The notes under the pieces are model-generated. The model was not told where the DNA came from and did not search any database. It saw nothing but the letters and a program-made list of their open reading frames with translations. From Anarhynchus alexandrinus (Eukaryota; Chordata; Aves; Charadriiformes; Charadriidae), in the NCBI GenBank assembly GCA_008711295.1, contig VUYV01000148.1, positions 1,218,384-1,282,383 on the forward strand: a stretch of DNA of 64,000 bases, given 5' to 3'. Positions 1 to 12,117 of this stretch are shown here, piece after piece; positions within the stretch are counted from its first letter, which is position 1, and each line of letters begins with the position of its first letter. Position numbers and translations under genes: made by a program.

Positions 1-1408
1 GGGCAGGGATACAGGATGCACTTGAAATTCAGTATATTGTAGCTTCTTGGTAGTTTTACATCAATAATACTATTCGGTGTGTTGGTGGGGGGGTGGAGAC
101 CATGGCCCCCTCTCAGGTAAGGGAGATGGTTATATATTAGTATTAATTTCATTCCTGTACAAAGAGAGCTAGGATTTTTTTAGCATTTAACTTCTTCCGC
201 AAGTCCCAGCCAAAAGCCTAATGTGATTTAATGCATAATTCCCTTTCTGTCTTTTGTGTATCTCAGCCTCTTTCTCCTCCGAATTTTGGAGAAAAGATCA
301 GCAAATGGTAAATTTAATCTTGCCTCTAAAAGCAAAAAGCAAATTATCCTTTCCATTCCTCCCCAAGCAGAAGGTTTTAGCTCCAATTACTCCTGGCTCT
401 GACCGTGCTGCTTTGCGAGCAGGAGCCGCTTCGAGCTTTCTGGTTTTCTCAGATCTTTTCAAGACTCTTTACCTTTCAGACTTCATGTCTTTCAAAGTCA
501 GCGACGCTTTTGTTGCATGAGGGTTTGAGCACCGCCAGCTCAAGGGAGAGCCTCAGACGTGCACCGGAGCCGATGGGAGATGTCTCCTTCCTCATGCCTT
601 CGGGTGTCTCAGTGGATATCTCGTTCCTTAGGGCCTCTTTATGTTATACCTTCCTAAAGGTCTGGCTCTCTTTCTGTTACAGAGCAGGACTCAGGTTTGA
701 TATCGGTGGAGGAGTTTCTTTATGAGATGTTTCTGGGTTTTGCGCGGGTTCCAACAGCCTGTGCATCCTCGTTGGCCCATAGAGAGGGTTTCCTTGAGGT
801 CTGCTGTCCGCGGGCAGTGGATTGGGCTGCCGCCTGCTGCTTTCAGTCCTTTGACGTCCCCTTTGCCTTTCAGGTTGGTTTCTGAGAAGTAGCAGCAGCG
901 CTTCCCGGGCTGCTCCGCTGCCGCCCTGCTCCCGCTCCCCACTGCCGCTGCTCCGCCTGCCCGTCCCTGCGAGGTTTTGCAACGTCTGTGGCCGTGCCGG
1001 GGCAGGGGATTGCGTTCACGTCTTGCACAAGAGATTCTTTCTGAGGCACCGTCCCTAAACTTCTAACCGTAATTGAGTTGAAATGGACGTTGATTAATTA
1101 AAGCAGAGCCCCACCAACCAGGCTGCGCTCCCAGCAGGACCCTCAAGCGCAGGGGATGGGTGTGCGTGTTTCTTTGGAGGATGGGGGAAGCATGTGCTGG
1201 GTTTGTCAGCTCCTTGCTTTCACGTTTAGCCACGGGGAAGGAGAAAATGAGTGCTAGCTGGGAAAGCAAAAGTATGCCAGGTTAGAAAAGGTGAGCCATC
1301 AGCGTGGGCTGTAAGGTGCAGAGCAGCTCGGCCAAGCTGGGGGGGACGGGGCAAGCGCTGGCCCCTGCCTTCACCCAGCCGGGGGGATGCTTCCTCCCCC
1401 TCCAAAGT
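1..1408. other. Intronic, nothing recognised
   Basis: Mixed-composition sequence. Around 890-1000 it is moderately GC- and CpG-rich with CTGCCGCTGC-type runs, but it shows no promoter, exon or repeat that I can name. Short reading frames on both strands look like chance. Confidence 0.5.
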
Positions 1409-1686
1409 ATAGAATCATCATAGAATGGTTTAGGTTGGAAAGGACCTTAAATATCATCCAGTCCCAACCCCTGCCATGGACAGGGACACCTTCCACCAGC
1501 CCAGGTTGCTCCAAGCCCCGTCCAACCTGGCCTTGAACACCTCCAGGGATGGGGCAGCCACAGCTTCTCTGGGCAACCTGGGCCAGTGCCTCACCACCCT
1601 CACAGGAAAGAATTTCTTCCTGATATCTAATCTAAATCTCCCCTCTTCCAGTTTGAAGCCATTACCCCTCGTCCCGTCACTACATG
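1409..1686 (-). mobile_element. CR1 LINE, 3' fragment
   Basis: Read on the minus strand, this gives the C-terminal end of the CR1 reverse transcriptase ([18 protein letters not shown], then [10 protein letters not shown]) followed by the 3' tail. The plus strand shows the reverse complement, starting AGAATCATCATAGAATGG and continuing TTAGGTTGGAAAGGACC. It is 5'-truncated, as most CR1 copies are. The octamer tail is slightly degraded (AATCATCATAG). One in-frame stretch remains, but the copy is a fragment and not active. Confidence 0.93.
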
Positions 1687-4549
1687 ATGAGTTTGGAAAA
1701 CATTGTATTAAAAATAACAACAATAGCACCTTTAACGGCTCTCGTATCTTCCTCTCTCGCAGGCAGCACTCTGCTTTGTGCAAAGATTCCTCGTGGTTGC
1801 GAGACCAAAGGGGCTATAAGCAAATCTGTGCCTGGGAGCCCCCGGTGCCGTGGCCGGGTACCACCCTGGGAAACGCTCCCGGAGTTTGGCTCTTCCTCTG
1901 TCTCTGGGGATGCTTAAACTGAGCCCACTCGGGGGGATGGCTGGGAGCTGGCGAGCAATTAATTACCGTCTTGTTCTGCAGAGCTGTTCCTTCGCCCCCG
2001 TCCTCCCCGAGGCCAGGCGGATCTTTTTGGCACAACAATTAAATCCCAGCAGGGGAAAGCGAAATCTGCTGAGGAAGGAGAGCAGACGTGCCCTCAGCCT
2101 TCTGCAGTCTATGGTGGGAAATGGTTGTTTGAGCCGGAGATGTGCTGAGGGTTTTTGCTGGGACACCTCCCTCCCCGTTCAGAGCCGGTCCAACGGAGCA
2201 CGGTGCTTGTTGGGGGGGGGGGCTGGTACCATCTCTCTGACAAAGCTTTGGGGGACCCCCACCTCCAGCGGGAGGTGGAAAGCAGGAGGTTTGGGTTCCC
2301 GTGAGATGGCGAGTGTGGGGGCGAGAGCCTCAGGTTGGACCTGAGGGGTGCACACCCCAAAAGGTAAAAGAGCGCAGTGGTGCAGAGCCCCAACTCCTGT
2401 GCACGAGGGATGTGCTGTACCTGCCGCAGCGTCTGCCGTGGGTTTCGCTTGTGTTGAATAAGCCCCAGGCCCTGGTCCAGCCTGAGCTCACGGAAATCAG
2501 GATAGCGAAGCACAGATCTCTGCAGAAGCAGGAGTCAGACCCTCCAAACAGCCCATCCTTGATGGTCCCTTCTCTGAAGGTCCCTGTCGACCCATGGTCA
2601 CATGTAGGCAGAGCTAACGAAGCTCTCATTCATTCTGGCGTTCCTTCATATATTTCCATGTGTCCCATCTATTTGGACACAGCTTTCCTCGCTCCAGGAT
2701 TGGAAGAGGAGGGGATTTTGGGGGAAATCTCTCTCCTGATGGCTGCTGTGGGCTTCCTGGGAGATGATGGAAAGTGTGAAGCAATTTGGGATGTGAGTGT
2801 GAATGACCGACATCCGTGGCGGTGACCGCAGCCAAAATCAGCAAGGAGGGGATCTTGATTTAAGCAGCCTTTTTTTTTTTTTGTGGGTAGGATTTTTTAT
2901 TTTTTTTCTTTGGTCATTCTGTAAGAAAGAGGATGTTTTCCTGTTTGGTTGTAAAAAGCTGCTTCTGCTTGGTGTAATGGGATACTTCCTTTTCTGAGCA
3001 AGGAGCCTGGTGCATCTGGGGGCGTTTATTTAGGCAGCTGTTTGGCCGGGTGATTAATTTTGTATGTTTTTATTCTGGTGGGAAATGGTGAATTTGGGGT
3101 TTACACGATTGCTTTTTTTTTTTCCTGACTCAAGCCACATGGAGATGAAAATAAGAGTTTAAAATGCAGAAAACTAGTACTTTAATGTTGTTTGATCGGT
3201 TAATAAACTCAAAATACGCTGGATGTGTAGGGCAAACAAAGTAAACGTCTCAAACCACGTTTGAAACTAGTTGATTCATTAGCTAGTGTCTTAATTGTAC
3301 ATAATGAATTACACTTCTGGTCACCATAATTAGGGATCTTGGCCTCTCGGGTTGCAGTTTTACTTGCAGATTGCAAAACGTGCGTTTCTCCACTGTGCCA
3401 CCCCTGATTTGTTCGTTGGCTGTTGCAGTGAGGTGGTTAGCGGGAGTAGGTGAGTTAACGGAAATGAAGATGTTTTTTTTGTGCCGGGCTCCCCCAAAAG
3501 CTGTGTGTTTGTGCTTCGGTCTTTTCTGGTTGTGTTTTCGTCAGTGGCTTTCCTTCAAACTTTGGCGGCCGGCGTGTCCTGCTTGCCCAGGCTATCGCGG
3601 GCTGTTTAATATTAAAGCGTGACTGTAGGGTTGGCATCACCTTAAACTGCTTGTTTGAAATGAGTGTTTTAAAGTAAATGTATGTCATGTTTAAAGCTGC
3701 TTTAAATAGCAGTATTAATTGAATTTTCGTGTCATTGAATTGAAATCCTTGTGCAACCCGTTCCTTAGCTCTTCCTTAGTTGGCCATTTACTAATCTCTT
3801 TGCCGAGCCAGACACCTCTACCGTTGGGTTTCTCAGAAGAGACGGAGCGATCTGGGAGGATAACACCCCTGTGGCTGCTGTGCCTCACTCACCCCCAGTT
3901 TGGAGGCACCTGCCAAGGTGGATCCTCAGAGGAGCATCCAAATTCCCTGGTGCCAGAGGGGGAAGTTACTGTGTAAGTCTTCAAGAAAGATTTTCCTTCC
4001 CAAGCTTCTTTCCTCAGAGCCAAATACCAGATCCCATCCCAGAATAGCCTCCGCTCTCCCTAATGGTTAGAAATCTTATGCTGGAAATAAAACCACACAA
4101 GCACAGGATAAAACATGCGAAAATACTTAGTTTCTTCCATAAGCCCCCCCAAACCTACTGATTTTCCTTCAACTATATATTCCTGTAAGCCTGGGGCAAG
4201 GTTCTCAGTTCCCCGTGGTGTAAATCGCAGCGCAGATTGCGGTTTTTTTGGGGGGGGAGAGAAGATGGGAGGCTTTTGAAACACCCTGCGAAAAGGGGAA
4301 TTAATTTGCCCCAGCTGATGGTCTCATCCATCACCTTCCCAACCAGCATCCCATTTTTCTGCGGGTGTTTTGAGAGGAAACCCTCATCTGGGCAAATTCC
4401 CTTCCTTGGGCCACCTGGCAGCCCCTCTCGTACAGCAGACAAAATCAATATATTATGCTGTGCGCTATTACCAACCTGTATAATGGGAATTATGGACCGC
4501 CTGGAGTGGAAGGCTGAGATTTATACAGCCGGTCCGAACAGCGGGCTGT
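1687..4549. other. Intronic, only simple sequence recognised
   Basis: A G run at about 2209-2221 and T-rich tracts at about 2870-2910 and 3113-3123. The AT-rich stretch 3150-3330 is repeat-free and could be conserved non-coding DNA. No exon-like reading frame has usable splice sites. Confidence 0.45.
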
Positions 4550-4619
4550 GCTTGATAGCTTTTGGGGGGGGCGGGTGGAGGGAATTAAGAGCTTGATAGC
4601 TTTGGAGGGGGATTAAGAG
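4550..4619. repeat. Imperfect two-copy tandem duplication
   Basis: Two adjacent copies begin GCTTGATAGCTTT, pass through a G-rich spacer and end ATTAAGAG (4550-4590 and 4591-4619). The second copy is 12 bases shorter in the G-rich part. This looks like local slippage. Confidence 0.75.
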
Positions 4620-5039
4620 CGTTCAGCGCAGCACTGTTTATTGCAGGTATGGAGCCGTGCCTGCTGCCCTGGGCCTCCCGTCCTCCCCGTCGCTGAGCGC
4701 GAGGCTGTGCTTTTCATCCTCTCTTCAGATTAGAAGTGTAGCTCATAACCGCGTACCGAAGTGCCCTTAAAAACACTGCACATCGCCAGCGTGGGTGGTG
4801 CAAACAGGCTCCTTCCACCTCTCTGCAGCATCGCTTGCGGCGGGGCTGCGATGTCCGTGTTACAACGGGCTTGGGGAAGACCCCGACCCAAGTGAGCGCT
4901 TGGTAGACATAGGTGAAAACCCTATTTCTGCCCCAAACAAGAGATGGCAGCGTGTTGAAGGTGCTGTGGCCGGTGCTGCTCGTAGCAGGGTGGTCGTAGC
5001 CCCGGCCGATGCTGCTGGGGACTCTCTGTTTGGTAGGTT

Positions 5040-5085
5040 CCTTTGTGCCTCAGTTTCCCCGTGTGTAAAGCGGGAGTGTAGTCTG
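5040..5085 (-). repeat. MIR-like SINE relic
   Basis: The plus strand reads TGTGCCTCAGTTTCCCCG followed by TGTGTAAAGCGGG. This is the familiar reverse-complement signature of the MIR tRNA-derived SINE (TGCCTCAGTTTCCCC then TGTAAAATGGGG). Only this short core is recognisable, as expected for an ancient amniote-wide repeat. Confidence 0.6.
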
Positions 5086-8000
5086 GACCCACATCCGTCG
5101 GGGTGCGTGGGGACTCGCGTTAGGTGGAGCTTCTCCCTGGGACTTGCCAGTGCAAGCATGCTTGAAGTATGCAACCGAGTTATTTCAGTGATTTGGCTTA
5201 AGCAGGGGGAAAAGGTGTCTTTGAACTATACGAGCACAACATCTGCTTTCTGACATCTCCTTTTTGAGTATAAAAATCCAGTCCTTTACAGGGGTGAGTG
5301 CCAGAAGAGGCATTCCTTCTCTCTTGCCTTGTTGCTTTAGGATGAGGGTGTCAGCAGCTCTGAGAGCTGCTAGGACTCCGTGTTGTCCTGGCTTTTAGGA
5401 CGCGTGCATCCCTATAAACGAACCCCTTGAGTGTGTCATAAGCAACATGGGACTCCGTGTGTGTGCAGCATCCAGCACAGCGGGTCCCTGCTCTCGCATA
5501 GGGACCGGCTGCTGTAATTGTACCATGAGTTGACTTTCCAGTACATGGCACTGGTCATTTGGTGGGTAGGCTGAACTGCAAAAAAGAAACAGCATTGGTG
5601 CTCTTTCTGAGCTCCTGCATGTTCTCCATGCACGGTTTGGGTCTGCTTGGTCTTCCTTGTGTTTTCCTTCCCACCCTGTTGCTGTCCTGAGAAGAAAGGT
5701 GGAGAATTTGGCACGGTGCAGGTGACGGGATCAGCCCGTCTGCACCAGCCCAAGGTTTGGCTCCGGTCAACTCCATCCCTGTTCAAACAGATGTAAAGCA
5801 GTTCTCTGATGAGATTAACTCCCTGAAATGTGGTAAGGAGTCTCGGCTTGGGGTGCTTTCATCTCTTGCCCATCAGCTGCTGTTCTCCACCAACACAAAG
5901 AAAATAAATAAGCTAAACTCCTCTCCTGCGAGCCATTCTTTCAAAATTCTCTTGTAGTGTTGCCGCATCCTGTAAATCAACTGTATTTTCTAGAAGGACT
6001 CGTGTTTGCTGATGTGCTCACCCTTCAGAGGAGACCATGCTGGAGCAAAAATATGGAAACCTGAAATAATCCCTGTCCTGGTTTGCCCAAAGGTGGGGAT
6101 AAAGTGCTGTTCCTGCAGGTTTAGGTCATTTCACAGTGCTGCCGCCGTTGATTGCGGAAGGGTGAGAATGACATCCTGCTGCTGAGCACCACGTGTAAAG
6201 TCTTGGTGGGACCCAGCGCTGACCAAGCTCCGTCTCCGGATACTTCATCTCCGCGAGCCGGCAGGGTGCCGCAGGGCTGATTTGCAGCTCGGGTGCTCCA
6301 GGCTTTGCTGCTAATTAAACGGAACGAAACTCTCTCCAGACGGAGCCGCGCAAAGCAAAAGAGAGAGTTGGGAGAAAGAAAAGTTGGGTTTGTGGTTGGG
6401 TTCTGGAGTAGGACCTGGGGGTTCCGAGCTTCTGCCGTGTGTGTTTGTGCAATGCAGACGTGGTGGCACGCTTTTTTTTGGCCTGACCCGGCTTTTACCA
6501 TTACGGCAGCTAAATGTGGAACAGAGGTGGTGATATGGGGGGAGCGAGCAGCAGCAGGAGGTTGCAGCAAGATGGTGGTGTGGGGGGAGAGACGTGGCTT
6601 CACTGCTGGTGGGCTGTGCTCGGCCCTGAGCGGAGGTCGGGAGAAAGCCCTCGGCAAACCAAAAAGGGGCTGGTTTGGTCAGCTTGGCCACAAGGCTCTG
6701 CAAGGGCTGAGTGCTAATGGGGGAAGAGCAAAGGTGTATCGCCCTTGGGGAGAGGGCAGATGGGGTCTCATGGCTCCTCTCTCGCAGCAGCTGGGCACCT
6801 CGCAGTCTTTGCCTTCGTCACCCCTCCAAAACCCGGGTCATGGGGGAAAGCGTCTGTCCTACTCCCTTTGCAGAGGGAACGGAGGGGCAGAAAGGCTGAG
6901 CATCCCCCTGGGAATGTGGAAGGGGAACGTCCGCGAGAGCGGGGAAAGTCCCAAGAACAGGGACGGCGGTGTTTGGAGGTGGCAGAGCCATGAGGAGGGT
7001 TCAGGGCAGCTGCTCCTTATCTCTTTCTGAGCAGGCATGTCGGGGAAGACAAGGTAAAAAAGGAAAGCGATAACACATATTAAGTCTGCTTGTCAGCCTG
7101 CCAGCCCTCAGAAGTAGGTTTTTCCAACCTACTTACTTGTCAGTGGTGATTCTGGATGAGCCTGTGGCATCTTCAGAGAGAAAGAAGGTTTTTTTTCTTC
7201 TTGTTTAATGTCTTACAAAAGGAGTCTTTCCTTCAAGCGTGATTATCTGGCGTTTCCTGGGCGGGGGGAGAAGGTCCCAAGACTCGTTTGGTGTTACTGT
7301 GTGTTAAATGCCACCCCAGCCCTAGTCAAATGCCATGGTTTACCCCCATCCCTTGTGTGTGAGGCTGTAGGTGTCTGGTTCACCACGGGCCAGTTGCTTC
7401 TACACTTGGAAACCAGCCCGATGACTGTATTAGTCACGTCTCAGCGCTGTCTTGATACTGAAATCAGCTGTTTCATGGCCAATTGAGGAATTTCAGCCCA
7501 GGGTTGTGGATGTCTCAGTGGGACCGGAGCAGGGAAGGGAAAGCTCAGCTTGCCGGCAGACGGGGCTGCACAATGAGCTCATCGTGGCTTTGCTCTTGCT
7601 CAGCTCACTGTCTTGCAGCAAGTTTCAGCGATTATTCAGCCCTGCCATTGTGTCTAGAAAACAATATTAAGAAGTTGGTCCTGCATCCTGAAGGCTTCTA
7701 GGGCTCTTCGTTCTCTGCTGTTAACTTCAGGAGAAACTGGTGGTCAAAAATATTAGTGTTGGCTATTTTGAAGTTGGAAAATAAATGTTCCTGGCTTGTA
7801 ATGCCGGATCCGCGGTGAGAGTTTCAAGCCAAAGGCTTTGTTCTAGCACCTGTGGAAATATTCTTCGGCCATAGCATTTCACGGGGTCTCGTTTAGTTTT
7901 CCCAGGAAGGCTCAACCACCCGCGGCGAAGGAGGAGGGATTAGCAGGGTACTCTGTTACCGCTGGCATTTCAGGCCTCTGCTTCTGGCTGGGGATGGGGA

Positions 8001-10799
8001 TGCTTCCTGGGGTCGTGTCATGCATTAAGGAAATAGGGAAATAGCCCAGGGCACAGAGACAGAGGCTTTTCTTGCTGGGTGCTTTGCTGATGTTCCTTCA
8101 AGGTTTGTGTAAGGGGAGGTGTTGGCTGTCCTTGCAGGCTACATGGGCAGAACTCATAGGCAAGTTTCCCAAGCGCAAAAAGCACTCCAGAAATTGGGTC
8201 CTTGTAGTGAACAAGCAAAACCCACCATGAGCCATGGGGACACCTGCCCCAGAGGTGGTGTGTGTTGGACCCCACTGGTGTGGGCAGCAGTGTTGGGGGT
8301 GAACAGCCAGGTTTGGGGGGTGAAATTCAAAAGGATGAGGGGAACTGATGGAGGAGGAAGGATCTGCAGTAGGGTAAACAAAGGAAAAGCCAACAGCATC
8401 TACTGATATCAACCTCAAGCCATTAGGGATGGGGCAGAGGGGCTGATCTGACCTGCCAGCTGTGTGCTGAAGGGAGAGATCAGCCCATGCTTGTGCTGGA
8501 TCACCATGGTGGAGGATATGGTTTCTCCAACATTGCGCCTGGAGTTGTTGTGCAGCTGACAGCTTGGACCTTGAGGGGCTGGAGGTGACAAGAGCCAGCC
8601 CATCAGGTGACCTGTGCTGGATGTGCAGGCTACAGGTCTTGGGCAACTAATCAGCCATGTGGAGGTGGGATGGCTGCTCTGGTTCAGGAGATGCAGCTGA
8701 AGGGTTTATCTAGGGCCCAGTTGAAAAGAAAGCCTGGAAAGATGTGCTTGAAATAAACACTTCTGCTTAGTGCCTGTCCACTTCAAGGAGACCTCAACAG
8801 TCGAGTCCGGTTCAGTGTGGTTTTAGGGGTTTTGCCAGGCTGGGACAAGGTAGGGGGGAAGGCTGGGTAGGCAACTTGTTAACTGAAAAACTGCTTTGCT
8901 TCTCTGTGGATGGAGACTGCGGAGTGTTAAGATGAAGGACCAGAGGGTTGCCCTGACCAGCTGACATGTTGGATGCCACAAGCCTTCATCCCAGAACCAC
9001 CCCGTGGAGGTTTACGTCAGCATCTTTGTTGGAAGCAGAGGCTCTTCTATCTGAAAGAAAACCAGTGCCAAAAATCACAGAGTGAAGCACCAGATGTCTT
9101 TTCATCCCTTTGTCCTTCCAGAAAAGCCCTGGAGCCTGTGGAGTACCTCCATCCCTCAGTGGAAACTCCTGCTTTGGCTGGTTCCAGACAGGATATCTAG
9201 TGGTTGAGTCAGCGGTGCCTGTTCTGTGCAAACAGTGACTCTTTGCAGGTGCAAAGGTTCTACCTTCCTCATGAGGGAATGCATTGGTGTGGAGCCGGGG
9301 TGTTTGGGAGATGCAAATCAGTCCCAGGAGGAGGAGGAGGTGGTGGCACGGTGGTGTGCAGGGCACTGCGGACCTCATTCGGTGCAGCTCAGTGGAGCCC
9401 CGTGAGCCACAGCTCACTGCTGGCACCACTTTCTTCTTGTGTCTTGGCCTCTCTGACCGTGCTAAACTTGTGAGAACCAACGGCACGAGTCCAGGCTGTT
9501 ACCCTCAGTGCCATGGAGCTCCGCCGTGCTCCCGCGGGTGGGAAAATAGAATAGGGGCTGACATAGGAATCGCGATCTCCTGTGTAAACCTGTCCTAGAG
9601 CTGCCTCCTGCCTTGTCACTGGGACTGACTGGTGGTCCTTTCGGTCCTCGTCTTGGACCCCGACAGTGGAGGTTGGGTAGGAAGCCACTGGTGGAAGGAA
9701 ACCCCTAACCAGGTTGGGAGCTATGAGAAGTGAAAGCCCATACTGAAATGTGCGTTGCATCAGGCAGAAGCGCAGGGGCTCTGCCGTGACTCAGCAGTGG
9801 AAGCAGCAGGTTTTCGGTGAAGCTGTCTCCTGCAAAGTGAGCTTGAGGTGTGGTTATTGTCACGCACAGGCATCGGCTGATCGCGTGCTATCCTCTGCCG
9901 GGCACTGCACCGCCACAAATCCATCACGTGCTGAATTTCCTTCGTAGAAGCTTCCTGGGCAAAGGTATGTTTTCTCTCTAGGTCATGCCGAGTTCATTTG
10001 GCGCACGCTGCCGGCATCTTCGCTGGGAAATGAAATATCAACAAGAGCGGCTTAATGGCCCTGACTGTCAAACAAAGCAGAAACGCTCTCATTTTTAATC
10101 AGGGGAGGGACTTTGACACATCTTATCGCTGAACAAGATGTACCGCTGCCGTTCTGAGCGGGAGGGCAGGAGGGGGACGCGCTTGCCTCTCCCTGCCGCC
10201 CCCCAGCCTGCCCGGCTTGGGGGGCTGCGGTGGGTTTGGGGGTGTGGAGAGTACCTCTTCCCCCTTGGAGAGGACGCAGAGCCTGCAAGCAGGGCAAGAG
10301 GCGCGGAGCACAGCTGAGAGGCTGTTTATTTTCCGCATCCATTCACCGCCACGAATGAAACCCGGCATGAATTTTTCTTCTCGGCCCAGCGCGGGGGGTG
10401 TCCGGCCACGCGCGGGTTAATCTGTCACATCCCTCGCAGCCACCGCCCTCAAACCCTTCTGCAGGGATGTGTGGTGAAACCAAGAGGAGGATCTTAATAG
10501 CGCTTACTGGAATCGGTTGCTGGCGTGTTTTTGTGCAGGGCAGAGCGCTTGTCGGACCAGCCCAGCCTGCAAATTGCCTGCGTCTCCTGGGGTCTCCTTG
10601 CCTGCTTTTGTGCTAAATGCTCTTCTGCCGATCTCTTAAGCTGCGTTTCGCTCTGACGAGCTGATGGCCGCGGTGTGTCCCGGCCATCGCTTCTCAAGTT
10701 GTACCCTGTGCTGCCGTGAGGGGACCGGGGTGGAGAGGGCAGTGGAGGAGAGTTTTTTGCTTAGCAAAAAACCTGTATTAAGTGCTCTGCTAATCAAAG
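5086..10799. other. Intronic, no clear element
   Basis: No exon, RNA gene or clear transposon was seen. An open frame of 245 codons at 6293-7030 (+) lies in G-rich sequence without splice sites or a recognisable protein, and I treat it as chance. Purine-rich GGAGGAGG triplets occur at about 9329-9347. A possible conserved block at 9985-10140 is listed separately. Confidence 0.45.
9985..10140. promoter_or_regulatory. Candidate conserved non-coding block
   Basis: A repeat-free stretch with motifs typical of vertebrate enhancers, such as TGACTGTCAAACAAAG, TTTTTAATCAGG and CTTATCG, sits between GC-rich neighbours. The call is by texture only; no alignment was possible. Confidence 0.22.
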
Positions 10800-10872
10800 C
10801 CCTTTGGCTTCAGTGGGACTTAAACATGTGCTTATAGTTAATCAGGTATTTAAGTGGTTTTCTGACTTGGCA
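10800..10872. repeat. Ancient amniote interspersed repeat relic
   Basis: TTCAGTGGGACTTAAACATG followed by TGCTTATAGTTAATCAG and TATTTAAGTGG resembles the old amniote repeat with the pattern TCAATGGGACTTAAGCAYGTGCTTAAAGT, common in turtle, crocodile and bird genomes. The family name is uncertain. Confidence 0.4.
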
Positions 10873-11469
10873 AGCATGAGATAAGATATCCCAAAGGAGA
10901 AGGAGGAGAGCGGAACTGTGGCCTCCCAACTCAAGGTGTTTGCAAATGTGGATGTTAAAGGCAGAAGGCGGCAGAATGTGAGGCTGGGGATGTGGGTTTC
11001 GCTTGCTCAGACTCAGTTTCACCGGTTTGTTCAGGGCAAGACTCTCTGCATAGCCCACGAGGGCTTTGAGGCATCAAAGATGGCGAGAAGGGCAGCAGTT
11101 AAATGAAAGAGGAGATGAGCCGGGATCGGTGTGTGTTGGCAGATGCATCTGAGCCTGCAGTGGAGGACAGAGGAAAGGTCCCACCAGCGGCTGATGAGCT
11201 CCAGGGGCAAACACCTCCTGGAGGGGAGGGCTCTGCCAGGTGCCCAGGGCGAGACCAGAGGGGCTTGAGGAGGGATTTTAAGGGAAAACATCTCCCCTCA
11301 CACCTTGAAAAGCTGCCGAGCAGGAGGCACTCGATGGCTGTTCAGTAGAGGTGCGCGGGAGAGGGTGACGCAGTGCCTCCCTTGCGGCTGCTCAGGGGTG
11401 TGAGAAATACTTTCAGTTCCCTCCCTCATCTCGCCCTGGAGGGACGAAGCAGTGCGGTTATCAGGATTA
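10873..11469. other. Intronic, nothing recognised
   Basis: Purine-rich, moderately GC-rich sequence with no recognisable exon, RNA or repeat. Confidence 0.45.
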
Positions 11470-11890
11470 TTTGATCCAAGGGCTGGAGCACCTCTCCTAT
11501 GAGGAGAGGCTGAAAGAGTTGGGGCTGTTCAGCCTGGAGAAGAGAAGGCTCCGGGGAGATCTTATTGCGGCCTTCCAGTCCCTAATGGGGGCCTACAGGA
11601 GAGCTGGGGAAGGACTTTTTACTGGGGCATGGAGTGATAGGATGAGGGGGAATTGGAAGAGGGCAGGTTTAGATTGAACATTAGGAAGAAGTTTTTCACT
11701 GTGAGGGTGGTGAGGCACTGGCACAGGTTGCCCAGAGAGGTTGTTGAGGCCCCATCCCTGGAGGTGTTCAAGGCCAGGCTGGACGTGGCCTTGGGCAACC
11801 TGGTCTAGTGGGAGGTGTCCCTGCCTATGGCAGGGGGGTTGGAACTCGATGATCTTCAAGGTCCCTTCCAACCTAAACCATTCTATGATT
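11470..11890 (+). mobile_element. CR1 LINE, 3' fragment
   Basis: Encodes the last part of the CR1 reverse transcriptase in pieces ([20 protein letters not shown], then [12 protein letters not shown]). It continues with the standard nucleotide run through AGGAAGAAGTTTTTCACTGT and GCACTGGCACAGGTTGCCC, and ends CCTAAACCATTCTATGATT. It is 5'-truncated and frame-broken: the body lacks the bases around the GNGFKLEE segment seen in the 48360 copy. It gives the best local reference for the damaged copy at 48360-48997. Confidence 0.95.
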
Positions 11891-12028
11891 AACTCAATAA
11901 GCTCACGCTGCCCCAGGGCTGGGGATTGGGCTTTTCAGGATGCGGAGGATGCTGCCTGCATCTTCAGGCACCTTCGCACTACTCTAGGTCTGCTCAGTTT
12001 TCCATTGTTTTCTCCTCCGTCTCGCTGC

Positions 12029-12117
12029 TGGGGAAGCTGATGAAAAGAGAAATTATTTGCCCGAGATGGCGCAGCAATTCAGCAACCAGCACGGAGAACC
12101 CTGACTCCTGCCGCTCG
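12029..12117 (+). repeat. MIR SINE relic
   Basis: GGGGAAGCTGATGAAAAGAG, AAATTATTTGCCCGAGATGG and CGCAGCAATTCAGC, ending CCCTGACTCCTGCC, follow the MIR core order (GGGGAAACTGAGGC, TTGCCCAAGGTCAC, CAGCAAG, CCTGACTCC). The similarity is diverged but collinear over about 90 bp. Confidence 0.6.

Noticed and set aside
6293..7030. Longest uninterrupted frame without N (245 codons, +)
   Set aside because: It lies in G-rich sequence where stops are rare. There is no recognisable domain and no splice or promoter context, and the composition is W/G/R-rich as expected for chance frames. No gene called.
7110..7160. CR1-like tail (GGTTTTTCCAACCTAC)
   Set aside because: Only about 15 bases agree with a CR1 3' end, and no body or octamer tail is present.
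10140..10440. Possible CpG-island first exon of LRRC75A
   Set aside because: GC-rich with several CpGs, but no frame gives the LRRC75A N-terminus and no donor in a suitable phase was found.
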